25,696 bases of DNA from CAZLNO01 sp964561005 (GTDB lineage: Bacteria > Pseudomonadota > Alphaproteobacteria > Kiloniellales > Rhodovibrionaceae), in NCBI GenBank assembly GCA_964561005.1, contig CAZLNO010000054.1:1-25696 (forward strand). The letters are read 5' to 3'. Every line of letters begins with the position of its first letter. Within the stretch, counting starts at the first letter, position 1. The translations under genes and the position numbers were made by a program. Below, one piece after another: positions 15,580-22,909 of this stretch. Below the pieces are notes generated by a model. The model ran no database searches and was not told the DNA's origin. It saw only the letters and a program-made list of their open reading frames with translations.

Positions 15580-15833
15580 CTACGCCTCCGAACGCCAAGC
15601 AGGTTTCGGGGGCCTGGATAGCGGACATCTCACGTTTTATAAAATTCAACGTTTCAAACATATCGTTCGTTTTGATAGAATAACGCCGTTCATGGGCTGG
15701 GGGCTCGCTGCCGACCGGATCACTTTCGTCACCGGCATCGCGAGAATGTCCGGGGCATGGTCGAACCCGCGCCTCGCCCTCCAGAGCAAGCCATGAAACA
15801 AGTCATTCGACGGCTGGTTGAAAGGCGAATCCG
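15580..15833. promoter_or_regulatory. dabB-lysR divergent control region with two LysR-type dyads
   Basis: The region between the divergent genes is A/T-rich at 15630-15690. The dyad ACGTT-N11-AACGT (15632-15652) contains the T-N11-A pattern of LysR-type operators. A second dyad TCAAA-N12-TTTGA lies immediately beside it (15654-15675). Tandem sites in this layout match the recognition and activation sites of LysR regulators. They are 53-95 bp upstream of the dabB start, suited to control of the dab operon. Confidence 0.6.
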
Positions 15834-16790
15834 GTGATCCTCAACTTCAACCATCTGCGCTACTTCTGGGCCGTGGCCCACGAGGGCCACCTGACGCGCG
15901 CGGCCGAGCGGCTGAACGTCTCGCAGTCGGCCCTGTCGATTCAGATCCAGAAGCTGGAGTCGCAGCTCGGGCACGAGCTGTTCGAGCGCCGCGGCAAGCA
16001 GCTCGTGCTCACCGAGGCCGGCCGAATCGCCCTCGACCACGCGGATGCCATCTTTGCCACGGGGGAGGAACTGCTGCAGACCCTGCAAGGGCGGCTCGGC
16101 GGGCGGCGCCAGGTCCTGCGCGTGGGAGCGCTGGCGACGCTGTCGCGCAACTTCCAGGTCGGCTTCCTTCGGCCCCTGCTCGGCCAGGCGGAGGTGGAGG
16201 TGGTCGTGCGCTCCGGGGCGCTGGGCGAGCTGCTACAGGCGCTGGAGGCGCACCGTCTCGACGTGGTGCTCGCCAACATCCTGCCGCCGCGCGACGCCGC
16301 CACGCCCTGGATCAGCCACGAGATCGCCGATCAGCCGGTCAGCCTCGTCGGCACGCCGCGGCGGGTCGCCGGCACCGCCGATCTGGCGAGCCTGCTGACC
16401 CGGGAGCCGCTGGTCCTGCCGACGGTCGAGGGCAGTATCCGCGCCGATTTCGATGCCCTGACCGACCGTCTGGGGCTTCGCCCGCGCGTGGCGGCGGAGG
16501 TGGACGACATGGCGATGATGCGCCTGATGGCGCGGGCGGACATCGGCCTCGCGGTGCTGCCGCCGATCGTGGTGCAGGACGAGCTGCGGACTGGCATGCT
16601 GGTCGAGGCCGCGCGGCTGCCAGGTCTGCATGAAAGCTTTTATGCCATCACGCTGTCGCGCCGCTTTCCCCATCCGCTGCTGCGCTCCCTGATCGATGGC
16701 GCCGGCACGCCTGCCAATGGCGTGGATCCCGCCGCCGGACAGTCTCCGGAGGACCGGGGCGACACGGAGTCGCTCAGTCGCTCTCGCTGA
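15834..16790 (+). CDS. LysR-family transcriptional regulator, NhaR-like, of the dab operon
   Basis: A 318-residue regulator. Residues 5-63 are the LysR helix-turn-helix (FNHLRYFWAVAHEGHLTRAAERLNVSQSALSIQIQKLESQLG), close in style to NhaR (NHLRYFW). The remaining residues form the periplasmic-binding-protein-like effector domain, ending near 295; about 20 further residues are low complexity. The start is GTG 15834 with AAAGG eight bases upstream. Its gene is divergent from dabB. LysR regulators often accompany dab genes, so it probably controls dabB-dabA in response to CO2, bicarbonate or a salt/pH signal; the exact signal is inference. Its 3' end overlaps the convergent thiD gene by 17 bases. 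Confidence 0.93.
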   Translation: MILNFNHLRYFWAVAHEGHLTRAAERLNVSQSALSIQIQKLESQLGHELFERRGKQLVLTEAGRIALDHADAIFATGEELLQTLQGRLGGRRQVLRVGALATLSRNFQVGFLRPLLGQAEVEVVVRSGALGELLQALEAHRLDVVLANILPPRDAATPWISHEIADQPVSLVGTPRRVAGTADLASLLTREPLVLPTVEGSIRADFDALTDRLGLRPRVAAEVDDMAMMRLMARADIGLAVLPPIVVQDELRTGMLVEAARLPGLHESFYAITLSRRFPHPLLRSLIDGAGTPANGVDPAAGQSPEDRGDTESLSRSR

Positions 16791-17580
16791 ACGGCCGGAC
16801 GGTGTGGGCGTGGTTCACGGGGCCCTGGCCGTGGCCGAGGCCCGGCGCGCTCTCCAGGGCGCGGCGCAGGTAGGCGCGGGCGCGGCCCACGGCGGCGACC
16901 ATGTCATGCCCCTGCGCCAGGCCCGTGGCGATGGCCGAGGCCAGGGTGCAGCCGGTGCCGTGGGTGTGCGGGGTGTCGATGCGCGGCGCCTCGAAGACAT
17001 GGAGGTCGTGCTGGGTGGCCAGGACGTCGGTGGTGGTGTCGCCCTTCAGGTGGCCGCCCTTCACCAGCGCCGCGCCCACGCCGCGGGTGATGAGGGCGGC
17101 GGCGGCGTGCTCCAGCTCCTCGACGGTGCGAATCTCGGTACCGGCCAGACGCTCGGCCTCGGGCAGGTTGGGGGTGATCAGCGTGGCGCGCGGGGCCAGC
17201 TCGCGGTTCAGGGTCTGCACCGCCTCGGGCTCCAGGAGCGAGGCGCCGCTCTGCGCCACCATCACGGGATCGACCACGACGGGAATGTCGGGCACCTCGC
17301 CCAGCACCTCCGCCACCGCCTCGATCACCTCGGCGTTGTGCAGCATGCCGGTCTTGATGCAGTCGGCGCCGAGATCGTCCAGCACGACGCGCATCTGCTG
17401 TTGGATGAAGGCCGGGTCGACGCCCACGACGCCGTAGACGCCCCGGGTGTTCTGCGCGGTCAGCGCGGTCACCGCCGTCATGGCGTAGCCGCCCAGGCAG
17501 GTCACCGTCTTGATGTCCGCCTGGATGCCCGCGCCGCCGCCGGAGTCCGAGCCGGCGACGATCAGGACCCGCCCCTGCAT
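16774..17580 (-). CDS. thiD: Hydroxymethylpyrimidine/phosphomethylpyrimidine kinase ThiD
   Basis: A 268-residue cytoplasmic ribokinase-fold kinase that makes HMP-PP for thiamine synthesis. VAGSDSGGGAGIQADIKT (8-25) is the standard ThiD N-terminal motif, and HTHGTGC (205-211) holds the anion hole and C211 of the ATP site. The ATG at 17580 follows GGGGAGG by four bases; the frame could extend seven codons upstream without a better site. It is the last gene of folP-glmM-thiD, 34 bp after glmM. No other thiamine gene is in the window. Its end overlaps the convergent LysR gene by 17 bases. Confidence 0.96.
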   Translation of the reverse strand: MQGRVLIVAGSDSGGGAGIQADIKTVTCLGGYAMTAVTALTAQNTRGVYGVVGVDPAFIQQQMRVVLDDLGADCIKTGMLHNAEVIEAVAEVLGEVPDIPVVVDPVMVAQSGASLLEPEAVQTLNRELAPRATLITPNLPEAERLAGTEIRTVEELEHAAAALITRGVGAALVKGGHLKGDTTTDVLATQHDLHVFEAPRIDTPHTHGTGCTLASAIATGLAQGHDMVAAVGRARAYLRRALESAPGLGHGQGPVNHAHTVRPFSESD

Positions 17581-17614
17581 GCTACCTCCCCATGCGTTCA
17601 CGATGTGGATGGGC

Positions 17615-18979
17615 TCAGCCGTGCGCCTCGGTCGCCGCGCCCGCGCCGGCGATGACCTCCGCCAGATCGCCCACCAGGCTGTCGACCAGACCGGCGTCGT
17701 CGCCCTCGGCCATGATGCGGATGACCGGCTCCGTTCCCGACGGGCGGATGACCAGGCGCCCCTGGTCCTTCAGCCGGGTCTCGGTCGCCGCGATGGCGTC
17801 GCGCACGGCCGGCGCCTCGATGACCGCGCGGTTCGGCACGCGCACACTGGCGAGGCGCTGGGGCACCGGCTCGAACAGGCGCAGCGCCTCGCTCGCCGGC
17901 CGGCCCGATTCCACAAGGACGGCCAGCACCTGCAGGGCCGCGATCAGGCCGTCGCCGGTGGTGGTGTAGTCGGACAGCACGATGTGGCCCGACTGCTCGC
18001 CGCCGACGTTGTAGCCGTCGCTGCGCATGCGCTCCACCACGTAGCGGTCGCCCACCGGCGTGCGCACCAGATCCAGGTTCAGTTCGCGCAGATAGCGCTC
18101 CAGGCCCAGGTTGGACATCACCGTGGCGACGATGCCGGGCCGGCTCAGCCGCGCCTCGCGCACCAGGAAGCCGGCGATCATCGCCATGACCTGATCGCCG
18201 TCGACCAGCTCGCCCTTCTCGTTCGCCAGGATCAGGCGGTCGGCGTCGCCGTCCAGCGCCAGGCCCAGGTCGGCGCCTTCCTCCACCACCGCGCGCTGCA
18301 TCGCCTCGGGCGCGGTGGCGCCGCACTCGCGGTTGATATTGAAGCCGTCGGGCTCGCAGGCGATGTCCACCACCTCCGCGCCCAGCTCGTAGAGCACCCG
18401 CGGCGCCGACTTGTAGGCGGCGCCATTGGCGCAGTCGACCACGATCTTCAGGCCGTCCAGGCGCAGGCGGCGGGGAAAGGTGCTCTTCACGAATTCGATG
18501 TAGCGGCCGTTGGAGTCCTCCAGCCGCCGGGCGCGGCCCAGTTCCGCCGCCGGGACGCGGTGCTCGTCCAGGCCGTTGTCCAGGTGCGCCTCGATCTCGG
18601 CCTCCACGGCATCGGACAGCTTGAAGCCGTCGGGCCCGAACAGCTTGATGCCGTTGTCGGCGAAGGGGTTGTGCGAGGCGGAGATCATCACGCCGAGGTC
18701 GGCGCGCAGCGAGTGGGTCAGCATGCCCACCGCCGGCGTCGGGATCGGCCCCAGCAGCACCACGTCCAGGCCGACCGCGATGAAGCCGGCGGTCAGCGCC
18801 GGCTCCAGCATGTAGCCGGACAGCCTCGTGTCCTTGCCGATGACCACGGAATGGCGGTGATCGCCGCGGCGGAACTGCACGCCCGCGGCCATGGCGACCT
18901 TGAGCGCCGTCTCGGCCGTGATCGGTTCGTGGTTGGCGGTGCCGCGGATTCCATCGGTGCCGAATAGATTTCGCGTCAT
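17615..18979 (-). CDS. glmM: Phosphoglucosamine mutase GlmM
   Basis: A 454-residue cytoplasmic enzyme converting glucosamine-6-phosphate to glucosamine-1-phosphate for UDP-GlcNAc and hence peptidoglycan and lipopolysaccharide. LFGTDGIRG (5-13) starts the chain, the phosphoserine S102 is in ISASHNP (99-105), the magnesium loop reads DGDADR (about 245), and the phosphate-binding loop is RPSGTEPVIR near 415. These features match GlmM in place of other phosphohexomutases. The start is preceded by GGGGGT at about nine bases. It follows folP with a 59-bp gap, as in many proteobacteria. Confidence 0.98.
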   Translation of the reverse strand: MTRNLFGTDGIRGTANHEPITAETALKVAMAAGVQFRRGDHRHSVVIGKDTRLSGYMLEPALTAGFIAVGLDVVLLGPIPTPAVGMLTHSLRADLGVMISASHNPFADNGIKLFGPDGFKLSDAVEAEIEAHLDNGLDEHRVPAAELGRARRLEDSNGRYIEFVKSTFPRRLRLDGLKIVVDCANGAAYKSAPRVLYELGAEVVDIACEPDGFNINRECGATAPEAMQRAVVEEGADLGLALDGDADRLILANEKGELVDGDQVMAMIAGFLVREARLSRPGIVATVMSNLGLERYLRELNLDLVRTPVGDRYVVERMRSDGYNVGGEQSGHIVLSDYTTTGDGLIAALQVLAVLVESGRPASEALRLFEPVPQRLASVRVPNRAVIEAPAVRDAIAATETRLKDQGRLVIRPSGTEPVIRIMAEGDDAGLVDSLVGDLAEVIAGAGAATEAHG

Positions 18980-19038
18980 GAAACTTTGGACCCCCGCGGG
19001 AGATTGTGGAACCGGGACGCCTCCAGTCTAGCACAGCC

Positions 19039-20097
19039 TCAGGTTTCCGGTGCCTGGGCCAGCGCGATGCCGCGCCAGACCGCCAGCGCCTGCGCCGTCT
19101 CCGCCACGTCGTGGACGCGCAGGATCTGCACGCCCCGATCGGCGCCGGCCAGCGCGGCGGCGAGCGAGCCCGGCAGGCGATCCTTCGGCGGCTCGTCCCG
19201 GCTGAGCTTCGCGATCGTGGACTTGCGGCTCACCCCCAGCAACACCGGGCACCCCAGCGCCTGGAACAGCGCGAGGCGGCTCATGATTTCCAGGTTGTGC
19301 CGGACCGTCTTGCCAAAGCCCACACCGGGGTCCAGCACCAGACGCTCGCGCGCGATGCCCGCCGCCTCGCAGGCGGCGACGCGGGCCTTCAGATAGTCGA
19401 AAACGTCCAGCGCCGCGTCGGCGTAGCGCGGGTCCTTTTGCATCGTTTGCGGCGTGCCCTGCATGTGCATCAGCACCGCCGGCACCTCCAACTCGGCCAC
19501 GGCGGCCAGGCTCTCGGGGTCGCCGGTGAGCGCGGTGACGTCGTTGACGAGGGTCGCGCCGGCCGCCACCGCATCGCGCATCGTGCGGGCGTTGCGGGTG
19601 TCGATGGAGACGCGGCAGCCGGCCGCCGCCAGCTTCTCCACCACCGGCAGGACGCGGCGCAGTTCCTCCTCCGCCGGGACCGGCGCGCTGCCCGGTCGCG
19701 TGGATTCGCCGCCGACGTCCAGGATGCTCGCCCCGGCCTCCCACATCGCCAGTCCGTCGTCGACGGCCTTCCGCGGGTCGAGGCGGTCGCCGCCGTCGGA
19801 AAAGCTGTCCGGCGTGACGTTCAGCACGCCCATGATGCGCGGCTGCGCGAAGTCCAGCCCGGCGACGGCCGGACGCGGCGCCGACAGGGCCGCCAGCCAG
19901 TCCTCCGCCCCGCGCACCCGCATCAGGTCGGGGATCGGCAGGGTCTCGCGCTCGACCCGCTCCGGCGCGGCGTCGTCGCGCCGCGCCACCTGGCAGGCGT
20001 TGAAGCGCAGCGGCCCGCCGGCCAGCGGCAGGCCCGATTCCGCCGCCTCCTGGGGACCGGTGATGCCGCTCGGCATGAGATAGGTCTGCTCGCTCAT
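19039..20097 (-). CDS. folP: Dihydropteroate synthase FolP with N-terminal extension
   Basis: A 352-residue enzyme joining p-aminobenzoate to dihydropterin pyrophosphate in folate synthesis; it is the sulfonamide target. The TIM-barrel signatures are GVLNVTPDSFSDGG (90-103), DVGGESTRPGS (127-137), LDPGVGFGKT (255-264) and GVSRKS (288-293). The first 85 residues have no counterpart in the 282-residue E. coli enzyme; such an extension occurs in alphaproteobacterial FolP. The gene heads folP-glmM-thiD. It is 51 bp downstream of the YeeE-type gene on the same strand. FolM/FolB-like genes for the same pathway lie about 13 kb away. Confidence 0.97.
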   Translation of the reverse strand: MSEQTYLMPSGITGPQEAAESGLPLAGGPLRFNACQVARRDDAAPERVERETLPIPDLMRVRGAEDWLAALSAPRPAVAGLDFAQPRIMGVLNVTPDSFSDGGDRLDPRKAVDDGLAMWEAGASILDVGGESTRPGSAPVPAEEELRRVLPVVEKLAAAGCRVSIDTRNARTMRDAVAAGATLVNDVTALTGDPESLAAVAELEVPAVLMHMQGTPQTMQKDPRYADAALDVFDYLKARVAACEAAGIARERLVLDPGVGFGKTVRHNLEIMSRLALFQALGCPVLLGVSRKSTIAKLSRDEPPKDRLPGSLAAALAGADRGVQILRVHDVAETAQALAVWRGIALAQAPET

Positions 20098-20148
20098 GCC
20101 CCCGGCTTATAGACCAGCGGCGGCGGTCTGACAAAGGCGGCGGTCGGC

Positions 20149-20802
20149 TCAAGCCCCCAGCGACCGCGCGCCACCCACCGGCTGCTCCTGGCCGCCCTCG
20201 CCCGCGCGGCCGGCGGCGATGTCGGCGCTGGACAGCGGGCCGCCGAAGCGCGGCTCGACCCGCGCGGCCACGCGGAACACCGCCACCAGCATCGCGACCA
20301 GGACCAGCAGCACCAGCCAGGCCGGCACGCCCAGCAGGGCGTCGAGCGTCTGGCCCCGCGCTCCCTGCGCGCCGCTGTAGATCGGCTCGAACCAGGCATA
20401 GCCGCCGGCGAAGACCCAGACGCCGACCACCATGCCGGCGGCGAAGGCCAGCGCGTCCAGCCGCCCGCCGGCCAGGCCGACCACCGAGGTGCCGGGGCAG
20501 TAGCCGCCGACGGCGAAGCCGGCGCCGATCAGCGCCCCGCCCAGCGCCATCCCCCAGTAGTACGGCGTGTGGACGAAGTAGCTGCCGGCGGCGATGACGC
20601 CCAGCGCCTGGCACAGCCATAGTCCCACGGCGGCGGTGACGACGGCGGTGAACATCACCTTCAGCACCGCGAAGTCGCGGAAGAGGAACTGTCCGGTCAG
20701 CTTGCGCGGGCTGGCGAAGCCGGCGCCCTCCAGGGCAAGGCCGAACAGCACGCCGAGGAACAAGGCGGCCCAGGCGCCGCTTTCATACGCGGGCAGGCTC
20801 AT
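20149..20802 (-). CDS. YeeE/YedE-family membrane protein, second half
   Basis: A 217-residue inner-membrane protein with about five transmembrane helices. GFASPRKLTGQFLFRDFAVLKVMFTA (28-53) and GGYCPGTSVVGLAGGRLDALAFAAGM (99-124) are family signatures; C102 in GYCPGTS corresponds to one of the conserved cysteines that pass thiosulfate in single-chain TsuA. The C-terminal 40 residues are polar and cytoplasmic. Its start overlaps the stop of the first-half gene by four bases, so the pair is translated together and probably forms one transporter for thiosulfate or another reduced sulfur compound. Substrate is inference. Confidence 0.93.
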   Translation of the reverse strand: MSLPAYESGAWAALFLGVLFGLALEGAGFASPRKLTGQFLFRDFAVLKVMFTAVVTAAVGLWLCQALGVIAAGSYFVHTPYYWGMALGGALIGAGFAVGGYCPGTSVVGLAGGRLDALAFAAGMVVGVWVFAGGYAWFEPIYSGAQGARGQTLDALLGVPAWLVLLVLVAMLVAVFRVAARVEPRFGGPLSSADIAAGRAGEGGQEQPVGGARSLGA

Positions 20803-21323
20803 GTCCAGTCCCTTCGCACCAGGAATTGCATCACCAGGATTCCGGCGAGCATGAAGGTCGCCAGGAAGACAAAGCCGCCGACGCCCAGCGCGGCGCCGCC
20901 GGAGAGGCCCAGGCCACTGGTGCAGCCGCGCGCCAGGCGCGAGCCCAGACCGACCAGCACGCCGCCACCGAAGGCCAGCGCCAGGCGCCGGCCCCTGCCG
21001 ATATGCGGGCCGCGCTCCACGCTCAGGCCGCGGAAGCGCCCGGCCCAGAGGCTGCCCAGAAGGCCGCCGAGGAAGACGCCCAGCACCTCGAAGCTGATCC
21101 AGCCAGCCAGGATCGCGCCCCCGCCGCGCACGTAGGGGCCGAGATAGGCGTTGGCCGCCGTCGCCGCCGGCGCCAGCCAGTCGCCCAGCGCGGCGGCGAG
21201 GCGGGTCACCGCGCCGCTCGCCCCCAGACCGTGGCCGGTGACCAGAAAGGTCAGCAGCAGCACCAGCCCCAGCAGCACCCCGGCGAAGATCGGATGCCAG
21301 AACGGCCGTGGCGCATCGTGCAT
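20799..21323 (-). CDS. YeeE/YedE-family membrane protein, first half
   Basis: A 174-residue inner-membrane protein with about five helices. LGSRLARGCTSGLGLSGGAAL (127-147) holds C134 in the ARGCTSG signature that pairs with GYCPGT of the partner subunit. The first 60 residues are a longer lead helix and loop than in minimal members. Its ATG at 21323 is seven bases after the stop of the secreted phosphatase-like gene, and its stop overlaps the partner gene by four bases. Together the genes form a three-gene unit. The cysteine pair and family point to uptake of a sulfur compound. Confidence 0.93.
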   Translation of the reverse strand: MHDAPRPFWHPIFAGVLLGLVLLLTFLVTGHGLGASGAVTRLAAALGDWLAPAATAANAYLGPYVRGGGAILAGWISFEVLGVFLGGLLGSLWAGRFRGLSVERGPHIGRGRRLALAFGGGVLVGLGSRLARGCTSGLGLSGGAALGVGGFVFLATFMLAGILVMQFLVRRDWT

Positions 21324-21330
21324 GGCGGCC

Positions 21331-21873
21331 TCACTCCTCCGCGTTCATTGGCGGCAGGCCAAGCTGCTCGCGCACCTGCGGCTCGCGGCTGGGCGACAGG
21401 CCGAGCACGCGGCCCTCCTCGACGGCCACCATCGGGTCGACGCCCTGCCTGGCCCGGTACAGCGCCCACATGGCGCCGGCGCGGTTGGCCGTGGCGCAGT
21501 GCACCAGCATCGGCATCAGGCTTTCGTCCTGCATCAGTTCGACGAAGCGGTCGACCTGCTCGGGCGTCGGCGCGCGCGTCGCCACCGGGATGTTGATGTA
21601 GGTCAGGCCCGCCTGTTCCGCGGCCTGGCGCTCGGCCGCGATGCCTTCCTCGGGCGTGCGCAAATCGATGATAGTCGCGAATCCCAGCGCCTTGGCCTCC
21701 GCGATGGCGCCCTCCTTCAGCACGCCGGCGCTGCCGACCGTGGGCCAGGCGCGGTTGTAGCTGGTGAAGGCGTCGCTCACGGCGTCGCCGAACGGCGCCT
21801 CGTTCTGCGCGGCGGCCAGACCGGGCGCGAGCACCAGGGCCAGCGCCAGGACGACACTGCGGACTGCGGACAT
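21331..21873 (-). CDS. Secreted CX4R phosphatase/rhodanese-like protein (DUF442/BLH-type)
   Basis: A 180-residue protein with a Sec signal peptide (residues 1-22, hydrophobic core VVLALALVLAPGLA, cleavage near AAA-Q). The mature part has a tyrosine-phosphatase-like fold: FATIIDLRTPEE (65-76), and the active loop VHCATANRAG (124-133) with C126 and R131. A CX4R loop with this context occurs in the DUF442/beta-lactamase-hydrolase-like group, several of which act on sulfur species. It is periplasmic and precedes the YeeE pair, so a role in handling sulfur for the transporter is reasonable but unproven. The ATG at 21873 follows AGGAGG; the frame upstream to 22323 is not used. Confidence 0.88.
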   Translation of the reverse strand: MSAVRSVVLALALVLAPGLAAAQNEAPFGDAVSDAFTSYNRAWPTVGSAGVLKEGAIAEAKALGFATIIDLRTPEEGIAAERQAAEQAGLTYINIPVATRAPTPEQVDRFVELMQDESLMPMLVHCATANRAGAMWALYRARQGVDPMVAVEEGRVLGLSPSREPQVREQLGLPPMNAEE

Positions 21874-21886
21874 GGGGAACCTCCTC

Positions 21887-21915
21887 TCTATTAAATCAGT
21901 AGCCTCTAATATATG
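21887..21915 (-). promoter_or_regulatory. A/T-rich promoter-operator upstream of the phosphatase-yeeE unit
   Basis: An island of low GC lies just before the ribosome-binding site. TATTA (21889-21893) and TAATA (21907-21911) form a dyad with 13 bases between. On the minus strand it provides TATATT and TTTAAT as possible -10 boxes. A repressor of ArsR/BigR type commonly controls such operons, but no such gene is in the window and the link is inference. Confidence 0.4.
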
Positions 21916-22056
21916 AGGAAGGGACCCCACGCCATGACAGAGGTCAATTCGCCGCAGGCAAAATGATGGCCCGAGCCCACCCGGTTTGCGCCGCGTCCGG
22001 CGCCGGCCTACATGAGGCGGACAAACGCACGCGGCGGAAAAAGGGAGGCCCAAGCC

Positions 22057-22314
22057 GTGCGGGAGGCGGACAAGCTGCGGGCGGAGATGGCGCTGCTGGA
22101 CCGCCTGCTTCAGGCGGAGATGGTGCATCTCCAGGAACTCGACGAGAAGCGGCGGCTGATCACCGACGGTATCGCCGACATCCAGGGCCCGTCGGAGATC
22201 TGGGAGGACTACATCGAGGAAATCGACGGCGTGATCCGCGTCGCCCGGTCGCGCGTCGACGCCCTGGCCCGACACCGCGACGAGACCCAGAAGACGCTGC
22301 AAGGGCTGCAATAA
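22057..22314 (+). CDS. Small coiled-coil hypothetical protein
   Basis: An 85-residue, all-helical, highly charged protein with heptad-like spacing of hydrophobic residues (AEMALLDRLLQAEMVHLQELDEKRRLI) and a second long helix from IDGVIRVARSRVDALARH to the end. It is a likely dimeric coiled coil. The GTG at 22057 is chosen because AAGGGAGG lies eight bases upstream; an ATG at 22012 in frame has no such site. No family is recognised and no membrane segment is present. It is the only plus-strand gene between two minus-strand blocks, with a hairpin pair after its stop. Confidence 0.75.
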   Translation: MREADKLRAEMALLDRLLQAEMVHLQELDEKRRLITDGIADIQGPSEIWEDYIEEIDGVIRVARSRVDALARHRDETQKTLQGLQ

Positions 22315-22323
22315 CGTGATCAT

Positions 22324-22389
22324 GGCAGGCTGAAGCCCGCCTTGCGCGACCGTGCCGCGTCGAAGCCGTAGGGCACGCTTCAGCGTGCC
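22324..22389. repeat. Pair of REP-like hairpins in opposite orientation
   Basis: GGCAGGC-TGAA-GCCCGCC (22324-22341, one mismatch) and GGCACGC-TTCA-GCGTGCC (22372-22389, perfect) have complementary loops and lie 30 bp apart, between the stops of convergent genes. This layout resembles a bacterial interspersed mosaic element (two REPs head to head). It could also act as a two-way transcription end. Confidence 0.5.
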
Positions 22390-22399
22390 GCCCCCTTTG

Positions 22400-22834
22400 T
22401 CAATCGGGCGTCAAACCGGTGATGATGCGGTCGACGTGGCGGCCGTCTTCGGACAGCGGCAACAGCAGGCGCTCGAATTTCCAATGCTCGCGCCCGATCC
22501 AGGGACCGTGCCAGACACTGCACACGGGCTCGCCCGCGTCGACCACATGGTCGAACTCGCGCCGCGCCACTTCCAGCGCATCGGGATAAGCGACCTCGTC
22601 CAGCCAGCGCCCCGTCAGGTCGCGCCCGAGCATGGCCTGCAGGCGCGTGCCGACAAGGCGGAAGACATAGTGCCGCGGCGACTCAAGCACCTGGCTGATG
22701 GCCATGATGGGCAGGAGGTGGGGGATCTCCGTCGGGTCGATCTCGGCCCGCATCGGGGCGAAGCGCTCGCCCCGCTTCCCGTCCCAGTAGGCGTGAAGCG
22801 CCTTGAGGTCGGGGTTGACGATCGTCGGCGCCAT
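22400..22834 (-). CDS. PAS domain protein (PAS_5 family)
   Basis: A 144-residue single-domain protein. The start, LKALHAYWDGKRGERFAPMRAEIDP, and the section RHYVFRLVGTRLQAMLGRDLTGRWLDEV (54-81) match the PAS_5 family, common in alphaproteobacteria. It has no output domain, so it probably senses a ligand and acts through a partner. The gene lies on the same strand as grxD but beyond its terminator and is thus likely transcribed separately. Its sensed ligand is unknown. Confidence 0.85.
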   Translation of the reverse strand: MAPTIVNPDLKALHAYWDGKRGERFAPMRAEIDPTEIPHLLPIMAISQVLESPRHYVFRLVGTRLQAMLGRDLTGRWLDEVAYPDALEVARREFDHVVDAGEPVCSVWHGPWIGREHWKFERLLLPLSEDGRHVDRIITGLTPD

Positions 22835-22860
22835 ACCTGGCCCGTCACGACGACAGAGAC

Positions 22861-22886
22861 GAAAAAGCCGGCGAGGTGCCGGCTTT
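22861..22886 (-). terminator. Intrinsic terminator of the purL-bolA-grxD unit
   Basis: On the minus strand AAAGCCGGC and GCCGGCTTT form a perfect 9-bp stem (22864-22872 with 22878-22886) around a five-base loop, followed by more T residues (a run of five). It starts 24 bases after the grxD stop. Confidence 0.85.
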
Positions 22887-22909
22887 CACGAGCACGGCCC
22901 GGCCCAGGC

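Noticed and set aside
21915..21965. A 17-codon frame starting ATG AGG after the A/T-rich promoter
   Set aside because: It is too short and featureless to support as a leader peptide; no amino acid run or attenuator structure is visible.
21331..22323. 330-codon form of the secreted phosphatase-like gene
   Set aside because: The extension has no family resemblance, overlaps the plus-strand coiled-coil gene and would hide a clear signal peptide that starts at 21873.
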